Source: Cerioporus squamosus (Eukaryota > Basidiomycota > Agaricomycetes > Polyporales > Polyporaceae). From it: a stretch of 64,000 bases of DNA. This document shows positions 25,151 to 35,331 of this stretch, in pieces. The stretch spans positions 62,001 to 126,000 of the forward strand of contig JABYQS010000020.1 of NCBI GenBank assembly GCA_022592435.1. The letters are read 5' to 3'. The notes under the pieces are model-generated. The model was given only the letters and a program-made list of their open reading frames with translations. It had not been told where the DNA came from and ran no database searches. Within the stretch, counting starts at the first letter, position 1. Every line of letters starts with the position of its first letter. A program made the position numbers and the translations under genes.

Positions 25151-26668
25151 CACGTCAACCCAAGCTCAGCGTTGCGTTTGGGGTCTGCCCAGTCTCTCGA
25201 ATCTAGATGGTCACACTGACAGAGGCGCCCTGGCGTTTCGCCAAAGTCGAAGCTTCCCGCGGGCGATTGCCGACCCCGCCATAGAGTCTCCCCGCCGTCG
25301 CTCAGCCTCTCGTCGTCGTCGTCGTCGTCGTCGCGGTGCGCATCCTCGCGGTCGTCGTCGGTCGCGCCGAGGTCGTCCCCGCTATACCATCCACAGCTTC
25401 CCTCCGACCTACAGTACATGCCGCCCCATACAATTGCACGCACTCATGTCACGGACACCGGAGCACGATCACAACCCGCTTTGCAGTGGTCAGAAGATCC
25501 GACACGCCCTGCTCGCCTCTCCCGTCAACGTTTCGGCCGGTCCATGACCTCCCCGCACGTCACGCTGGCACACAAGTGACCGCCGTCCAGTCGGACGTGT
25601 GCGTCCGCGTCCGCTTGTGGCGTCACCTGTGCGGGGGCGGTCCAGGGCGGCCTGCTTGTCCGAAATCCGAATGCTGTCGCGCCCGCTGCGCCCTGTCTTG
25701 ACTCTTGGGTCCAGTGTCGCGGCCGGATGCTGCCCCCGACTTCCGAGCTATGCTGAGGCTCGTATCCCCATGCCAGCCGGACCCTGTCGCAGCCTGTGTC
25801 TTTCGAGGACTGGAAGGGGCGAGGGTCTCCGGAACTTGTATGAGCATCTTCGGCCGCAAGGCCATGTTCGCAGGAACGCAGGTGCGTGGCGGACACACAC
25901 TCTAAAGCCTCTTTGCAAGGGTCGGCGCGGTCACCTGGGGTCATCCTTCGTCGGGAGCACTCATCGTTTTTACACCGGGCATCGTACCGACCGCACGCGG
26001 CCGTAATTGCATCGTCAACGGCTTGTCCGAGTCAGTCACCTGCGTCGCGATTTGTAGCCGAGGACGCTATATGTAACCTTGAAACGTTCTTGGGGAGATG
26101 GCCTTGAACGTGTGCCCGGAATAGTGTGCACGACGTGGCCATAACTCACTGGTGCCCGAGTACATGCGGCCGTAAGTATTGCGTACGGGTACGACATGAC
26201 TGGACGTCCTCATACATCGCGCCATCCACGCCATCCCACGTTCACGATGCCTTGGATTATTATCGTCTCAGACGGTCTCTTGTAGCCATGCCTGCTGTTC
26301 AAAACCAGGCCATTGACTCACGGTCGCGTTGAACTTGCGGCTCGCCTCTAAAGCTTGATCACCTGCCTCTTCAACGTTGCAACTGGGGAGGTACTCAAAT
26401 ACTGCTCGCTGCTTTGGTGGCTTCAAGCGAGTCATCTCCCAACGTTATGTCAATCTCAACGGATATGAGCAAAGCATTGCGACCGTACAATTCAACACAG
26501 CACAGACGATCCACCCTGTTACGACAAATATCCTGTTGTACATCTACGTGTTTTCCTATCAAACTTCTCGTTACTCCGACTTTTCGACGGTTGATCCTCT
26601 ACTCCCACTGACTTCCCCAGACACAAACGACTCCAACACCTCATCGTCAAGCACGCACACGCGGCCAG
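25151..26668. other. Long intergenic region, upstream of NAD-GDH
   Basis: About 1.5 kb without a supported gene. It holds a CGT microsatellite at 25311-25333 and GC-rich sequence that is open in several frames at once, as expected from composition rather than coding. The stretch lies upstream of NAD-GDH and downstream of the SDR gene, both on the minus strand. Confidence 0.55.
25311..25333. repeat. CGT trinucleotide microsatellite
   Basis: Seven to eight uninterrupted CGT units. Non-coding by my models. Confidence 0.8.
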
Positions 26669-28065
26669 TCAATCGAGGTTCTCGAGACCGTCCTTGACGT
26701 ACTCCTCGAAGAGCGACTTGTAGTCGCGGTGCCAGCGCGACAGAGCCGGGCGATCTTCCGCGACGTCGCCCGCGCTCCACATAATGCGCAGCCGGTCGAC
26801 ATCGCGACGCGTCTCGTTGTCCGGGCAGAGGATGTAGAACTTGCCCTGGCGGACCTTGTCGAGCTGCGGTAAGTAGCCGGGTGAGGGTCAGCACGCAATG
26901 GTGGAGCAATCCGGAAGCGCGATCGCGTACCATGTAGAGCACCGTTTCTTCTGCGGTCCACGCGCCGGGGGGCTTCTCCTTGCCCGATGCAGAACCGGTC
27001 ATGCCTGTCCAAGTCCATCCCGGGCTGCGAACGGAATAGAGTTAGTTTTCCTCGCCAGAGTCGCGCACGAGTTGACGCACATGAGCAAGTGGGCCGTGAG
27101 ATTGGTCTGAGGAGTTTCCCGGAGCTCGTGAGCGAGACTCTCCGTCAAAGACTTGACGGCGGCCTTGGTGGCGTTGTAAGCCGGATTTCCGCTGAAGAGA
27201 ACGTGGCGTTGAATGATCGGTTCGCGAAAACAGCGAAAACGACTCACGGTGGGTTCGTGATTCCCTGCTTGGAGCCCGTGTTGATGATCACGGCCGGATT
27301 CTCCTGGTGGAGCATGTTCGGCACGAACGTGTGCTGCACGTTCAGAACTCTACACGAGGACACGCAAGGTCAGCAGAACCCTCGAATCGGACACGTCAGC
27401 ACGGTACGTACCCGAAGAGGTTCACGTTGAAGACCTTGTGCCAGTTGTCAAGGCCGTCCCAGGACGTGCCCTTGGGCGCGATCGCGGCGTTGTTCATGAG
27501 CACGCCAACCTGCCAGAGCAGACAAGAAGAGAGCGGGGTGAGGTTATCCGCACAGACACGATGCTCCACACAGCGCAAGAGAACAGAAAGGACGGAAGGA
27601 CGGGCGCGTCGGAGCTAGAAGCGAGCTAGCTCACCTCGCCCCACGCCTCGTACACTCTGTCGCGCAGGCGTTCGACCTGGTCGAGCTGGGCCACGTCCGT
27701 CGGGAGGGTGATCAGGTTCTCCTCGCCGATGATCTGCGCGACCTCTTTCGCGGTTCCCTTCAGTCCCTGCTCATCCACATCCGCTATCGCGATCTTGAGC
27801 CCGATCCTGCACAGTGCGCAGCACGAGTCCCCGATCTCGGTGAGACTGCCTCCTCTTTACACGGGGGACAAGTGATATGTACGCACTTTGCGAGCTCGAT
27901 CGCCGCTGCACGACCAATGCCGCTGGCTGCGCCGGTGATCACCGCAACACGTCCGTGGTGAATGACTGGGTGCACTTCGTCGTCCATGGGCGCGACTGGG
28001 TCGTAGGAATTGGGGCGCAGAGGAGATGGTCTGCGACTTGAGTTCGCGGAGGAGAGTGGGAGCAT
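26669..28065 (-). CDS. Classical short-chain dehydrogenase/reductase (SDR)
   Basis: Seven exons: 28065-27887, 27806-27635, 27509-27412, 27349-27248, 27191-27081, 27024-26931, 26863-26669; 316 residues. The Rossmann motif TGAASGIG is at 44-51, NNA near 122 (LMNNAAIAP), the catalytic Ser in NTGSKQG near 175, and YNATK near 189 supplies the Tyr and Lys of the YxxxK active site. The enzyme should reduce or oxidise a carbonyl/alcohol with NAD(P)(H). Substrate cannot be told; the Asp in IAIADVD at the end of strand 2 favours NAD(H). The ATG at 28065 was chosen because it is the first after the TATA box. A second in-frame ATG (27987) would remove a 26-residue Ser/Pro-rich leader and also fits the family. 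Confidence 0.9.
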
Positions 28066-28187
28066 GGTATAAATACGACCGTAGGAATGGAGAGGAACTC
28101 AGGAAGAGAGGTGTGAGAGACTAGAGTCGAGAGTTGAGTCGAGAGCGATGGAAAGCAACCAGTAAGATGCCGGTCGGTGAATAGTAT

Positions 28188-28197
28188 CCTTTATATA
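28188..28197 (-). promoter_or_regulatory. TATA box of the SDR gene
   Basis: TATATAAAGG on the minus strand, about 125 bp before the ATG at 28065. No other ATG occurs between it and that codon, which supports the chosen start. Confidence 0.55.
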
Positions 28198-29127
28198 AGT
28201 CCTGTTCTTATGCGATGACGTCGAGGGCAGCGATGTCTTTCCGAGCGATGTCCGGGGTACTTCATCGGTGTGTTCTATCAAGGCACCTTAAACAACTTTC
28301 TGCACCTTGCTTGCGATATCTGAGGCTGAATTCCCTCGCACATTCAATACGCATCTGGTGCAAAACAGAGGTGGAGGAGGAGGAAAAGGAGGAGGATAGA
28401 GCGGGTGTCCATGCCGCCCTAAGCCTCGCGATTGGCTGACCCCGAACACCCATGAGGGCCGACATTAACGGGCGCCAAGTCCTTCTCAACGTCTCCTTGC
28501 CCTTCGCACTCCTTCGCAGCGCTCCTGCAGCCTCAATGAATCGACTACTTACTACTGGTCCCATACGGGACCAAACACAAAGTCTATACATGAAGCATGA
28601 AACTCCGGCCATCCCAGCACGAACATGAGTTCCAAATAGCCGCCATCTGGCCGTGGAATACTGTGCGTTGGTCGACTCTGTTCCACGTCTCAGCAATTTT
28701 TGGCTCACATCCGTGGCACATCATAGAAAAGAAGACAAAAAGCATGACCACATCCATGAGCATGACTGGAGGGTCGCCGGTCCCATGACCCAACCGTGTC
28801 GCGGACATTCCGTCCTCAGACGGTCCCCAAGCCCGTTGTGTCACTCACCCTGTCCCCAGAGCGTAAGCGCAGACAAATGCGATGACACGAGCCTGGTTTG
28901 GATCCCCGTGAGCATCATTGGATGTCGTGGGACTCGTACCCTGGCTATCGGAAGTCAGGACATCCGCGTTCCCTACATATCTCCATGGACGGTGCACGTG
29001 TGAGTGGAACCACCAGCGTCGCACAGCAATGGCCGCGCAAAACAATTCAATGATATCGGTCTGGAGAGCGCCAGGATTCTTTTCTGCTCTCCATCGCGGT
29101 CGTTGAAGGTGTTAGAGTACCTTCACA
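28198..29127. other. Intergenic between divergent SDR and permease genes
   Basis: The SDR gene (minus) and the permease gene (plus) diverge from this region, so it should contain both promoters. Only the SDR TATA box is clear. A purine-rich GGA run lies near 28371-28400. No gene is supported. Confidence 0.55.
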
Positions 29128-31252
29128 ATGCTCGCCAGTAGGACCCTTTCTTGGAGCCGGCATAGTGGTGAAACTGCCTCGGCGGAGAAGGTCAAGACCG
29201 AGGCAACCGAAGTTCAAGTTGTAGAGATAAGGGACGCCGATGATGCTCGTCTTGCAGAGCTCGGGTACAAGGGCGAGTTTAGACGGGAGTTCTCGGTATG
29301 TTCTCAAACAATAGGCATTGTCACCGCAGTGCTCACATAGTTAGTAGTTGCTGGAGACCGTCGCATTTGCCTTTTCCATCATGGCTGTCAATGGAGGCGT
29401 CTCGTCAACGCTGTCGTTCGGACTTATCTCCGGTAAGAGAGGCTCGACATCCTTCAGTATGTTCACTTACGTCTGACGTACAGGCGGACATGTTGGCATG
29501 GTCTGGGGCTGGTTCATACCATGCATATTCATCATGTGTATCGCCGCTTCCATGGCCGAGCTGGCGTCCTCCATGCCGTAAGCTCTCTCCCTATGAGTGA
29601 TAGCGTCTCAGCAGCCGATCTGACCAGTCGTCCAGTACCAGCGCCGGGCTCTATTATTTCTCGGCAAAGCTCGCACCTGAGCGATATTCTGCACTGGCAA
29701 GCTGGATCACAGGATGGGCGAACGTCACCGGTCAAGTAACTCTCGTGTGTTCCATAGACTACACTGTGTATGTCTATTCTGCTTCTGCCTCTCGTGTCTT
29801 GTGCTGACGAGGTTGAAGCGCGCAGATGATTACGACCGCTGTGGCTGTCAGCACCGACGGCACTCTGATTCTGGGTGCCGGCCCGACCTACGGCATTCTG
29901 GTGGCGATCCTCCTTGTACACGGCTTGATTTGCTCCGCCGCAACCCGTATACTCGCTCGACTCAACTTGTTCTATGGGTTCTTGACTGGTATGTCCGTGC
30001 CGTGCCTTGCCTCTTGATCGACATACTGAAAAATTCACGTGTTTCAAGCGGGAGCTACTGTCGGGACGATCATCGCCCTCCTCTTGTGCTCCGGCGACCA
30101 GAAGGTATCAACAACGACAGCTTTCACGCTTTTCGAAAACAATACCGGATGGAGCAACAGTACGCCCTCTTCCACACCTACTACGACATTTCCTAATGCA
30201 CTTCAGATGGCTGGGCTTTCCTCCTTTCGTTTGCAGCCCCTATGTGGTCGCTGACAGGATGTAAGTACCGAAAGCACCCTACGTAATAAGCATACTTAAC
30301 CACACGACCAGACGACTCCGCTGCCCACATCTCCGAAGAGGTATCTGGGGCAGCCCGTGCCGCTCCCATCGCGATCCTCGTCTCCTGTGCCGCCGTGGGC
30401 GGGATGGGCTGGATCCTCATCATCGCGGTGTCCTTCGCTGCGGTCTCAATTCCTGCCCTGCTCGAGACAGAACTTGCACTCCCGATGGGTCAGCTACTCC
30501 TCGACGTGCTCGGGAAGCGTGGGATGCTGGCGGTTTGGAGCTTCGTGATCATTGCTCAGGTAAGTCCTCGTCCTGAATGTCGCTGCTCAATGCCTCAAAT
30601 GAACGCAGTTCCTATGCGGAGCGGCACAAGGCGTGGATGCCTCTCGCGTGGTATTCGCCTTTGCGCGGGATAACGCCCTCCCTGGCTCGCTCTGGTGGAA
30701 GCAAATCAACCCGTATACGCAAACCCCTGTGAACGCCGTCTGGCTGGTCATGATATTGTCCGCCCTCTGCGGCCTTCTAGGATTCTCCGCGACCGCATTC
30801 TCGTCGCTGGCCGGGTACGTCACCATTCCCCAAGTCCGACGCATCATGCCAGTGTGCTTATAGCAACATGCAGCGCGTCTGTGATCGGGTTGTACACCTC
30901 ATACGCGACTCCAATCTTCCTGCGGGTCACTTCCGGCCGCGAGAAGCTCGTACCTGGGCCGTTCACTCTCGGTCGGTGGTACCTGCCCATCGGGAGCGTG
31001 GCGGTCGCTTGGGTCGGCTTCATCGTCGTATTGCTGTGTTTCCCTTCCAGTCAGACAGCAACCGCTGTCCAAATGAGTACGTCCTCCAATTTCCAGCGTA
31101 GACTTGAGACTAACGTGCATCAATTAGACTACGCGTCGGTGATCGTGCTTGCAGTCTTTGTCTTCGCCGCTGCCTCTTGGGTGTTATCGGCTCGGAGGTG
31201 GTTCGTGGGCCCGTTGTCGAACATCGATGCCGCAGACTACAAGACCTCCTGA
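29128..31252 (+). CDS. Amino-acid/choline-type permease (APC superfamily)
   Basis: Eleven exons: 29128-29295, 29348-29432, 29484-29577, 29636-29767, 29819-29988, 30049-30159, 30207-30260, 30312-30559, 30609-30814, 30874-31076, 31128-31252; 531 residues. A hydrophilic N-terminus (about 55 residues) precedes roughly 12 membrane spans. Family signatures are FSIMAVNGGVSSTLSFGLISGG in span 1, the ASMAELASSMPTSAGLYYFSA stretch, SLTGYDSAAHISEE, and FARDNALPGS in the later loop. This matches the fungal GABA/choline/polyamine permease group, proton-coupled uptake systems at the plasma membrane. The exact substrate cannot be read from sequence. The last 51-bp intron is in frame and easily missed. Confidence 0.9.
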
Positions 31253-32152
31253 ATGGCAGCGGAGGGTGCTTCTGACGTACCCCCTGATATTTGATGCTGT
31301 TTTCTTAGCTCGAAGAGTGGTGAGCATGTATACAGAAGTCAGTGCCGTGTTCCGGCGAAACATCGGGCAACTCACTTCGTCGTTTGGATAACCGGGCCAT
31401 CCGTCGTCAGCGCAAAACGCCTATTCATGAGGCCGCTCTGACAGTTATCCCGCACGCACTCCCGGGTTGCATATCTGAGGCTTGAACTACTGTGACGGCC
31501 AGCTAGCTAGCTGATGCACGCGCATCAAGCCACCCTCGGGTGTGTCGTTCTTATTTCTCCGTGCGAAATATCTGAGCGCTTTGGCTTGCTGAGAAGGTTC
31601 GTAGAACGAGGCCCGAGTCAAGTGCCGCCATCATGGATATCGCGATGACCTAGTCAAGCTTCAGGCCTGAGGCCTGAGGCTCGAGCGATCCATGGCATGC
31701 AGCAGACAATGACTCGTTTGGGTAAGATTCGGATATCTGCTTGTGCAATTCTCCGCTCCCTTCAACCTGAAGTGGAGCGGATGAGACCACTAACGAGCAG
31801 CGCGGAAGGTAGTCTTCCGCGAGACTGCATCCTCGCAGGAAGGGACCATGAGGTTCTCTCTAGACTATGGGCTCACGCTACTTAACCACATTCCGATGTC
31901 TGGATGATCTAACTTGATTTCTCGATGTGCAGGTATGTATCCGCTTTGTCTCTCCAACGCAGTAGGCTCATACCTGTCTTCTCTAGCAAGATATCCTGCC
32001 CACAGTGAGAGTAGGTGAGCATCCATCTGCACGCTTGACGTGCAAGCTGGCTGACGGCGTCGTCAGATAGCCATTGAAATCATGGCGGGGCGGGCGTACT
32101 TAAACTTGGGAGAACATGAGAGCGAAGATTCACTCAACAAACTCCCTACGCC
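31253..32152. other. Intergenic, no gene seen
   Basis: Short ORFs only. Minor features are a GGCCTGA direct duplication near 31662-31680 and an AGCTAGCTAGCT palindrome near 31500-31512. Neither has a clear role. Confidence 0.5.
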
Positions 32153-33124
32153 ATGTCCTCCGTCCATTATCATCAGCTGAGCGACCTCCCCGAGGAGTGC
32201 AAGTGGATTTGTGCGGATCAGTGGGCGTATGCACATCTCAACTCGGACACTCTCGCTCAATGGTACCCATACCGGTCCTTGGAAGGAGATGGGAGTCGGG
32301 CACTTCCCCGGTGGTTGGACTGGTGAGCTGCGACATTTTCACCATGTGACATATGTTACTCCTCAGTCCTCAGTCCTGACATATCCGACAGCATTGCGAT
32401 GTCTTCCCTGTCGGCAGCATCGCGATTGATGAGTCCTGCCGGGTGCTCTTCCGCAAGGACCCTCTGGGCTGGTGCCGCGAAGACAAGCTTGTCACGAGTT
32501 GGGCAATGCGCATCGTCGAGCTCGAGTTGAAGGTCTGTATCGCAGTCTTCTGGAAGAGGCGTTGTCAGAGTACTGATCACACGCTTAGATTGTCGCGCAA
32601 CATCCCTACGAACGTGGCGATCCTCCCGCAGTCAGTCCCATTTGGTTCAACACGCCGATGTTGGATGCCAAGGAGGGGAGGGTTGAAGATCCGGAGTGAC
32701 TGCTTTTGACGGCCCGTTCGCCCAGCCGGACAAGGAGAAATTCATGTCCCGCCTACGGGTAAGTATGTTGTGTGCTGTGGACGTCACACGCGATACTCAA
32801 GTGGTGCTATCGATAGCTCGTCGGCATGCCGACATACGACAGCAAACAGCGAAATCTACACCGCAAAGGTGAAGCCATCACGCGGGCTGAGCTGGCCATG
32901 CACATCAGCGCCGACGTAGAAGCCGTCCTGGTACGTAGAGCGTCCTCGTTGAATATCGCGCGGCTTACGCTTATTGTTTTGCATAGGAGACTGGCCCGTT
33001 GTGCATCGACGGGAAGAACATCAACTTTTGTGACCTGATCCTTGTAGACGTACGCTGCGTTTCAAAGGGCAGTGTCCAGGCCACTCTTGCCATCCGCTAC
33101 TATTCCAAGGGTCCACTGGTTTGA
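32153..33124 (+). pseudogene. Uncharacterised gene, probably disrupted
   Basis: I do not recognise the family. Coding-like pieces on the plus strand are: 32153 to about 32327 (MSSVHYHQLSDLPEECKW...), about 32395-32532 (VFPVGSIAIDESCRVLFRKD), about 32589-32697 (QHPYERGDPPAVSPIWFNTP), about 32699-32760 (TAFDGPFAQPDKEKF), about 32819-32931 and about 32987-33124 (CIDGKNINFCDLILVDVR). Splice sites join most pieces. However, the first junction changes frame by one base, and near 32697-32700 the frame shifts without an intron. This looks like a gene damaged by one or two small indels, although a sequencing error or an unusual splice form could give the same picture. Confidence 0.5.
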
Positions 33125-33804
33125 TTGTGCTTCGACCTCGCATAATGTTCCGTCCCTATAAGCCGTTGCTATTCGCTGTTTTATCTACATGTTTTGCTTT
33201 CTGCTCACGTTGCTACTTGTTTTCCTCGTCCCGCTCTGTCGTCCCGTCTCTGTAATGATGTCATCGTAAGTACCCGGCGCATCAGCGGTACGCAATCACT
33301 TATGACAGTATCACTATTCGCCTATTTGGAGTACCAATCGATGATGTGTGTTAAGCGGCGGTGTGGCAGCACCATCCTAGTGGTTAAGCCGCGTATTGAA
33401 TCGCCAATCAGTCGAAGCTTCGACTACCTCATGTACGTACAGGTAGAACGGTTCTTCTATTCTACTCGGTGCAGTCTTGCCGTGGATGGGCGTCTGAGAC
33501 ATGGGAGTAGCTGTACCGTATGCCAGGTGAGTAAGCGGTACGAAGCACATAGGCATGTACAGTGTAGCTCAGAGCTCAGCGAGGGAAGTACATGGACATA
33601 TTAGGAGAACAAGGGAGAGCTAGAAAGGGAGCCGCATACATCGTCGATACCGTGTAGATCCACGGTCTCAGTGCACCAAGAAATGACATGCGCGTCATGC
33701 TGAAGACGCCGCTACAGGCCAATTCCAATCACGGCCGGCCAGATCCTTATTTGTTAATTCGCACTTCATTTGTGGAGTGGTGAGCGAGGAATCTCGAATG
33801 TCAA
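33125..33804. other. Intergenic, no gene seen
   Basis: Only short, unsupported ORFs between the damaged gene and the 3' end of the minus-strand F-box gene. Confidence 0.5.
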
Positions 33805-35020
33805 CTACAAGTACTCACATAATTGTACGTCAAACTTGAGAATACCGCGAGCATGGCACTGCGGGAGGATGCGGGCGATCTCCTCTTGGGCGTTTTCGGC
33901 GTGAAGTTGCTGAACAGGGTGATACTGAGCTGCTTCAGCCCAAGGAATGGTGCGGAGGACAGTGTTTCGTCCAGCCTCGATTCAGTCCAGCCCCGGAAAA
34001 CGGTCTCCAAAGGCAAGTCATAAAACCGAAGCGAGAGATGCTGGATGTTGTCGCTGCGGACGTGTGATAGAGCTGCTACTATCCAGCCCGCCCGAGACTT
34101 AAGTGTGCCGAGGTCAAGTGTCTCCAGATGACGGTAAGCACGGAGCCCTGCACTCCAGTCAGCGCGTGCCAAGAGCGGGGGATTCTATCGTGCTTACCGT
34201 CATCGGAATCATCTTCCGGATCACACCACAGAAGGAGGCTCCTGACTCCAGAGGCAAAGAGGTCGAGATAACAACCCACCCCGCGGCCGTTGCGGGGGTT
34301 GCGAATCTGGGAGGAAGGTCAAGGTGCGATCTGACTACTGTGCTGTAGTCCGTCATGGGCGCCGGACACACCTTCAGATCGCGCAAGTTTCGGCAGCGGT
34401 CCGGGTACGCATCAGCGTCTACTATAGGCGTGTTGAAGAACCACGAGCAGCCATCAAGCTCGACGGTTCTTACAGAAGGGAACGACCAGAGGAGGTGGGC
34501 CATGTCCGGATACGCCCTTGCGATCGCATTTTGAAGGCACAGAGAATCCAAACTATCGAGTACGGAGAAACTTCGTGCGAAAGGAAATAAGTAAAGAGCA
34601 GAGAGGACACGGAAGTTGAATGTGGCCGAGCGTAGAGATGACAGCTTTGAAACGGCGTGCGCCTGTCAAGGGAGGCTCCTCCTGCAGCGATCCTTCCTCG
34701 ACATAGGAGGCAGAAGAGTTGTTTGTATAGTGCAGGTGTTGAATAAGCGGAGAGACGGCGGGAGACTCCGTGAGCGTGCGTGAAAGGAGACGGCTTTGCT
34801 TGTACGAGCGAAGCTGTACATTGCGGTAGAGGTGCTGACGAGCCATCGGCAGCCAAGCTTGACATGTCAACGCGCAGGCCCGCAGAATGTCGAGCTCGGT
34901 AGTCCAATTCTGCGAAGTGTCGGGTGCAGCTTCAATGATAAGAAGGTGCACCTCATGCGGCAAGTGTAGACCACTTGCCAGCGAAAGGTATGGCTCGCTC
35001 TGTATCGTAAGCCACTTCAT
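33805..35020 (-). pseudogene. F-box-like gene with two frameshifts
   Basis: Three exons by comparison with the paralogue at 38288: 35020-34372, 34306-34198 and 34147 to about 33805. The N-terminus (HEVHLLIIEAA ... LRACALTCQAWLPMARQHLYRNV) is the F-box-like segment shared with the copies at 38288 and 40310. Frame is lost twice: near 34655-34670, where one surplus base separates EEPPLT from the expected AVSKLSSLRS segment, and near 33890-33915, before EEIARILPQCHARGI. Both conserved segments continue in the shifted frames, so the gene was intact not long ago. The intron positions match the paralogue at 38288 at the protein level. Confidence 0.7.
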
Positions 35021-35331
35021 TGATTTCTGCCCTTTTTGTACAACCGCAGGGCCTCCGAAGCTCTGCCCCAGGGGTACTAGTAGTAGTAGTACGCCTTGCC
35101 ATGGACCGTCTCCAGCCTCGACGTACTTAGTATCAAAAGTTCCTGTTGGTCGGTGTCTCAGGACGGGGACGATAGGCGCCCGAGGGTGTTTCACGCGGAA
35201 CGTGCTCTTCCGGCAAGGGCCGAGCGCGATCGCCCCACCGAAAGTCGACTGTGACGCCCCAGAGTGAGCTCCCCAACGTCTCTCATCTTCTCGACGTCGT
35301 GCTACATGTCTTCCTCATCGTCGACGGTGAC

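Noticed and set aside
25311..25333. CGT microsatellite as part of an Arg- or Asp-repeat protein
   Set aside because: No flanking coding structure in any frame; treated as a non-coding simple repeat.
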